NCBI GenBank assembly: GCA_002238865.1
Contig: MPNE01000004.1
Coordinates: 1-64,000 of the forward strand
Reading direction: 5' to 3'
From: Gemmatimonadetes bacterium bin94
Lineage (GTDB): Bacteria > Gemmatimonadota > Gemmatimonadetes > Longimicrobiales > Gaopeijiaceae
Length of the DNA stretch: 64,000 bases
The position numbers and the translations under genes were made by a program. The notes under the pieces are model-generated. The model was not told where the DNA came from. It searched no databases and was given only the letters and a program-made list of their open reading frames with translations. Numbering within the stretch: position 1 is the stretch's first letter; each line of letters opens with the position of its first letter. Below, piece by piece: positions 63,574-64,000 of this stretch.

Positions 63574-64000
63574 ATGAAAATTGCCCTCGACGCAATGGGG
63601 ACGGACGACGCCCCAATCACCGAGATCGCCGGAGCCGTCGTGTCCGTGGGGTTGGATCCGACGTTGCGAGTCATTCTGGTCGGGGACGAGGCCGCGCTCA
63701 CCGGGCCGCTGAGCGAGTTTCCGGCGCAGGAGCAGATCGAGGTGGTCCATGCACCCGACCGAATCGACAGCTCCCTCGCACCCGTGGCGGCCCTTCGCCG
63801 CAGCCCGAACTCGTCCATCGGCGTCGGGTTGGGTCTGCACGCTGCCGGAAAGGCCGACGCGTTCGTGTCGGCCGGCTCGACCGGTGCGGTCATGGCGGCT
63901 TCACTCCGCCTGCTGCGCCCCGTGCGCGGGGTCGACCGCCCACCCGTGGGTACGATGTTCCCGACGCACCTTGGCCCGACTCTGGTGACGGACGCCGGAG
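63574..64000 (+). CDS. plsX: Phosphate acyltransferase PlsX, 5' part
   Basis: First 142 codons, cut by the right edge of the window. MKIALDAMGTDDAP is the PlsX N-terminus (usually DAMGGDHAP; the TDD variant alters a conserved Gly-Asp-His). FVSAGSTGAVMAAS matches the SAGNTGA motif. PlsX makes acyl-phosphate from acyl-ACP for phospholipid synthesis. fab genes would be expected downstream. It starts 35 bases after rpmF. Confidence 0.93.
   Translation, partial: MKIALDAMGTDDAPITEIAGAVVSVGLDPTLRVILVGDEAALTGPLSEFPAQEQIEVVHAPDRIDSSLAPVAALRRSPNSSIGVGLGLHAAGKADAFVSAGSTGAVMAASLRLLRPVRGVDRPPVGTMFPTHLGPTLVTDAG

Overview
The window is chromosomal, very GC-rich DNA from a diderm bacterium and consists almost entirely of conserved housekeeping and metabolic genes, tightly packed. 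I count twenty 4-base stop/start overlaps (ATGA, GTGA or TTGA) and frequent GTG and TTG starts. A complete set of membrane cytochrome c maturation genes, SRP RNA next to dnaX, a membrane pyrophosphatase and the gene mix make Gemmatimonadota or a nearby phylum my best guess. That placement is inference and cannot be settled here. No phage, IS element, CRISPR array or rRNA operon is visible, and no gene-free stretch exceeds about 260 bases.

Layout. 1-4118 (minus): a run transcribed leftwards of a PLP trans-sulfuration enzyme, an M48 peptidase, purD and mutM, which runs off the left edge and appears frameshifted. 4352-10160 (plus): glmM-glmS-dtd-maf-glpK. 10271-15518 (plus): cytochrome c maturation operon ccmE-ccmF-zinc-ribbon/CcmI-like-ccmA-ccmB-ccmC-ccmD-like, whose CcmE carries CxxxY instead of the usual HxxxY. 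15472-19871 (minus): a two-domain glycosyltransferase/DUF2064 protein, a VTT-DUF547 fusion and a flavin disulfide oxidoreductase. 20067-33366 (plus): recA, alaS, a small unknown gene, a PHP phosphatase, a gmhA-like gene, an SDR, a CCA-adding-type enzyme, rarA, hflX, pdxJ, a UPF0104 membrane protein and ispE, followed by tRNA-Gln(UUG).

33507-42645: a small membrane protein (minus), a large secreted protein of unknown function, prs, rplY, pth, hppA, an M20 hydrolase and a class II aldolase-like protein (minus). 42901-49992 (plus): a gene that fuses ribosomal proteins S6 and S18, then rplI, rsfS, smc, an MBL hydrolase and a type I-beta DAHP synthase. 50048-54815 (plus): yraN, SRP RNA (absent from the ORF track), dnaX, ybaB, recR, a small membrane protein, pgsA and a cinA C-terminal-type amidohydrolase. 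55021-56838: grpE-dnaJ. 56879-59154 (minus): nifS/iscS-mnmA, a tRNA thiolation pair. 59339-64000 (plus): sucC-sucD, a CBS protein, ndk, a DUF177 (YceD) gene, rpmF and the start of plsX.

The most unusual points are the S6-S18 fusion, the CxxxY CcmE with a zinc-ribbon CcmI-like partner, an SRP RNA with a non-GNRA tip, a perfect 16-base palindrome directly upstream of the recA promoter, and a recurring -10 element of form TANCTT that includes one apparently leaderless promoter. I found no wholly new multi-gene system; the fusion and the VTT-DUF547/oxidoreductase/transferase cluster are the best candidates for follow-up.
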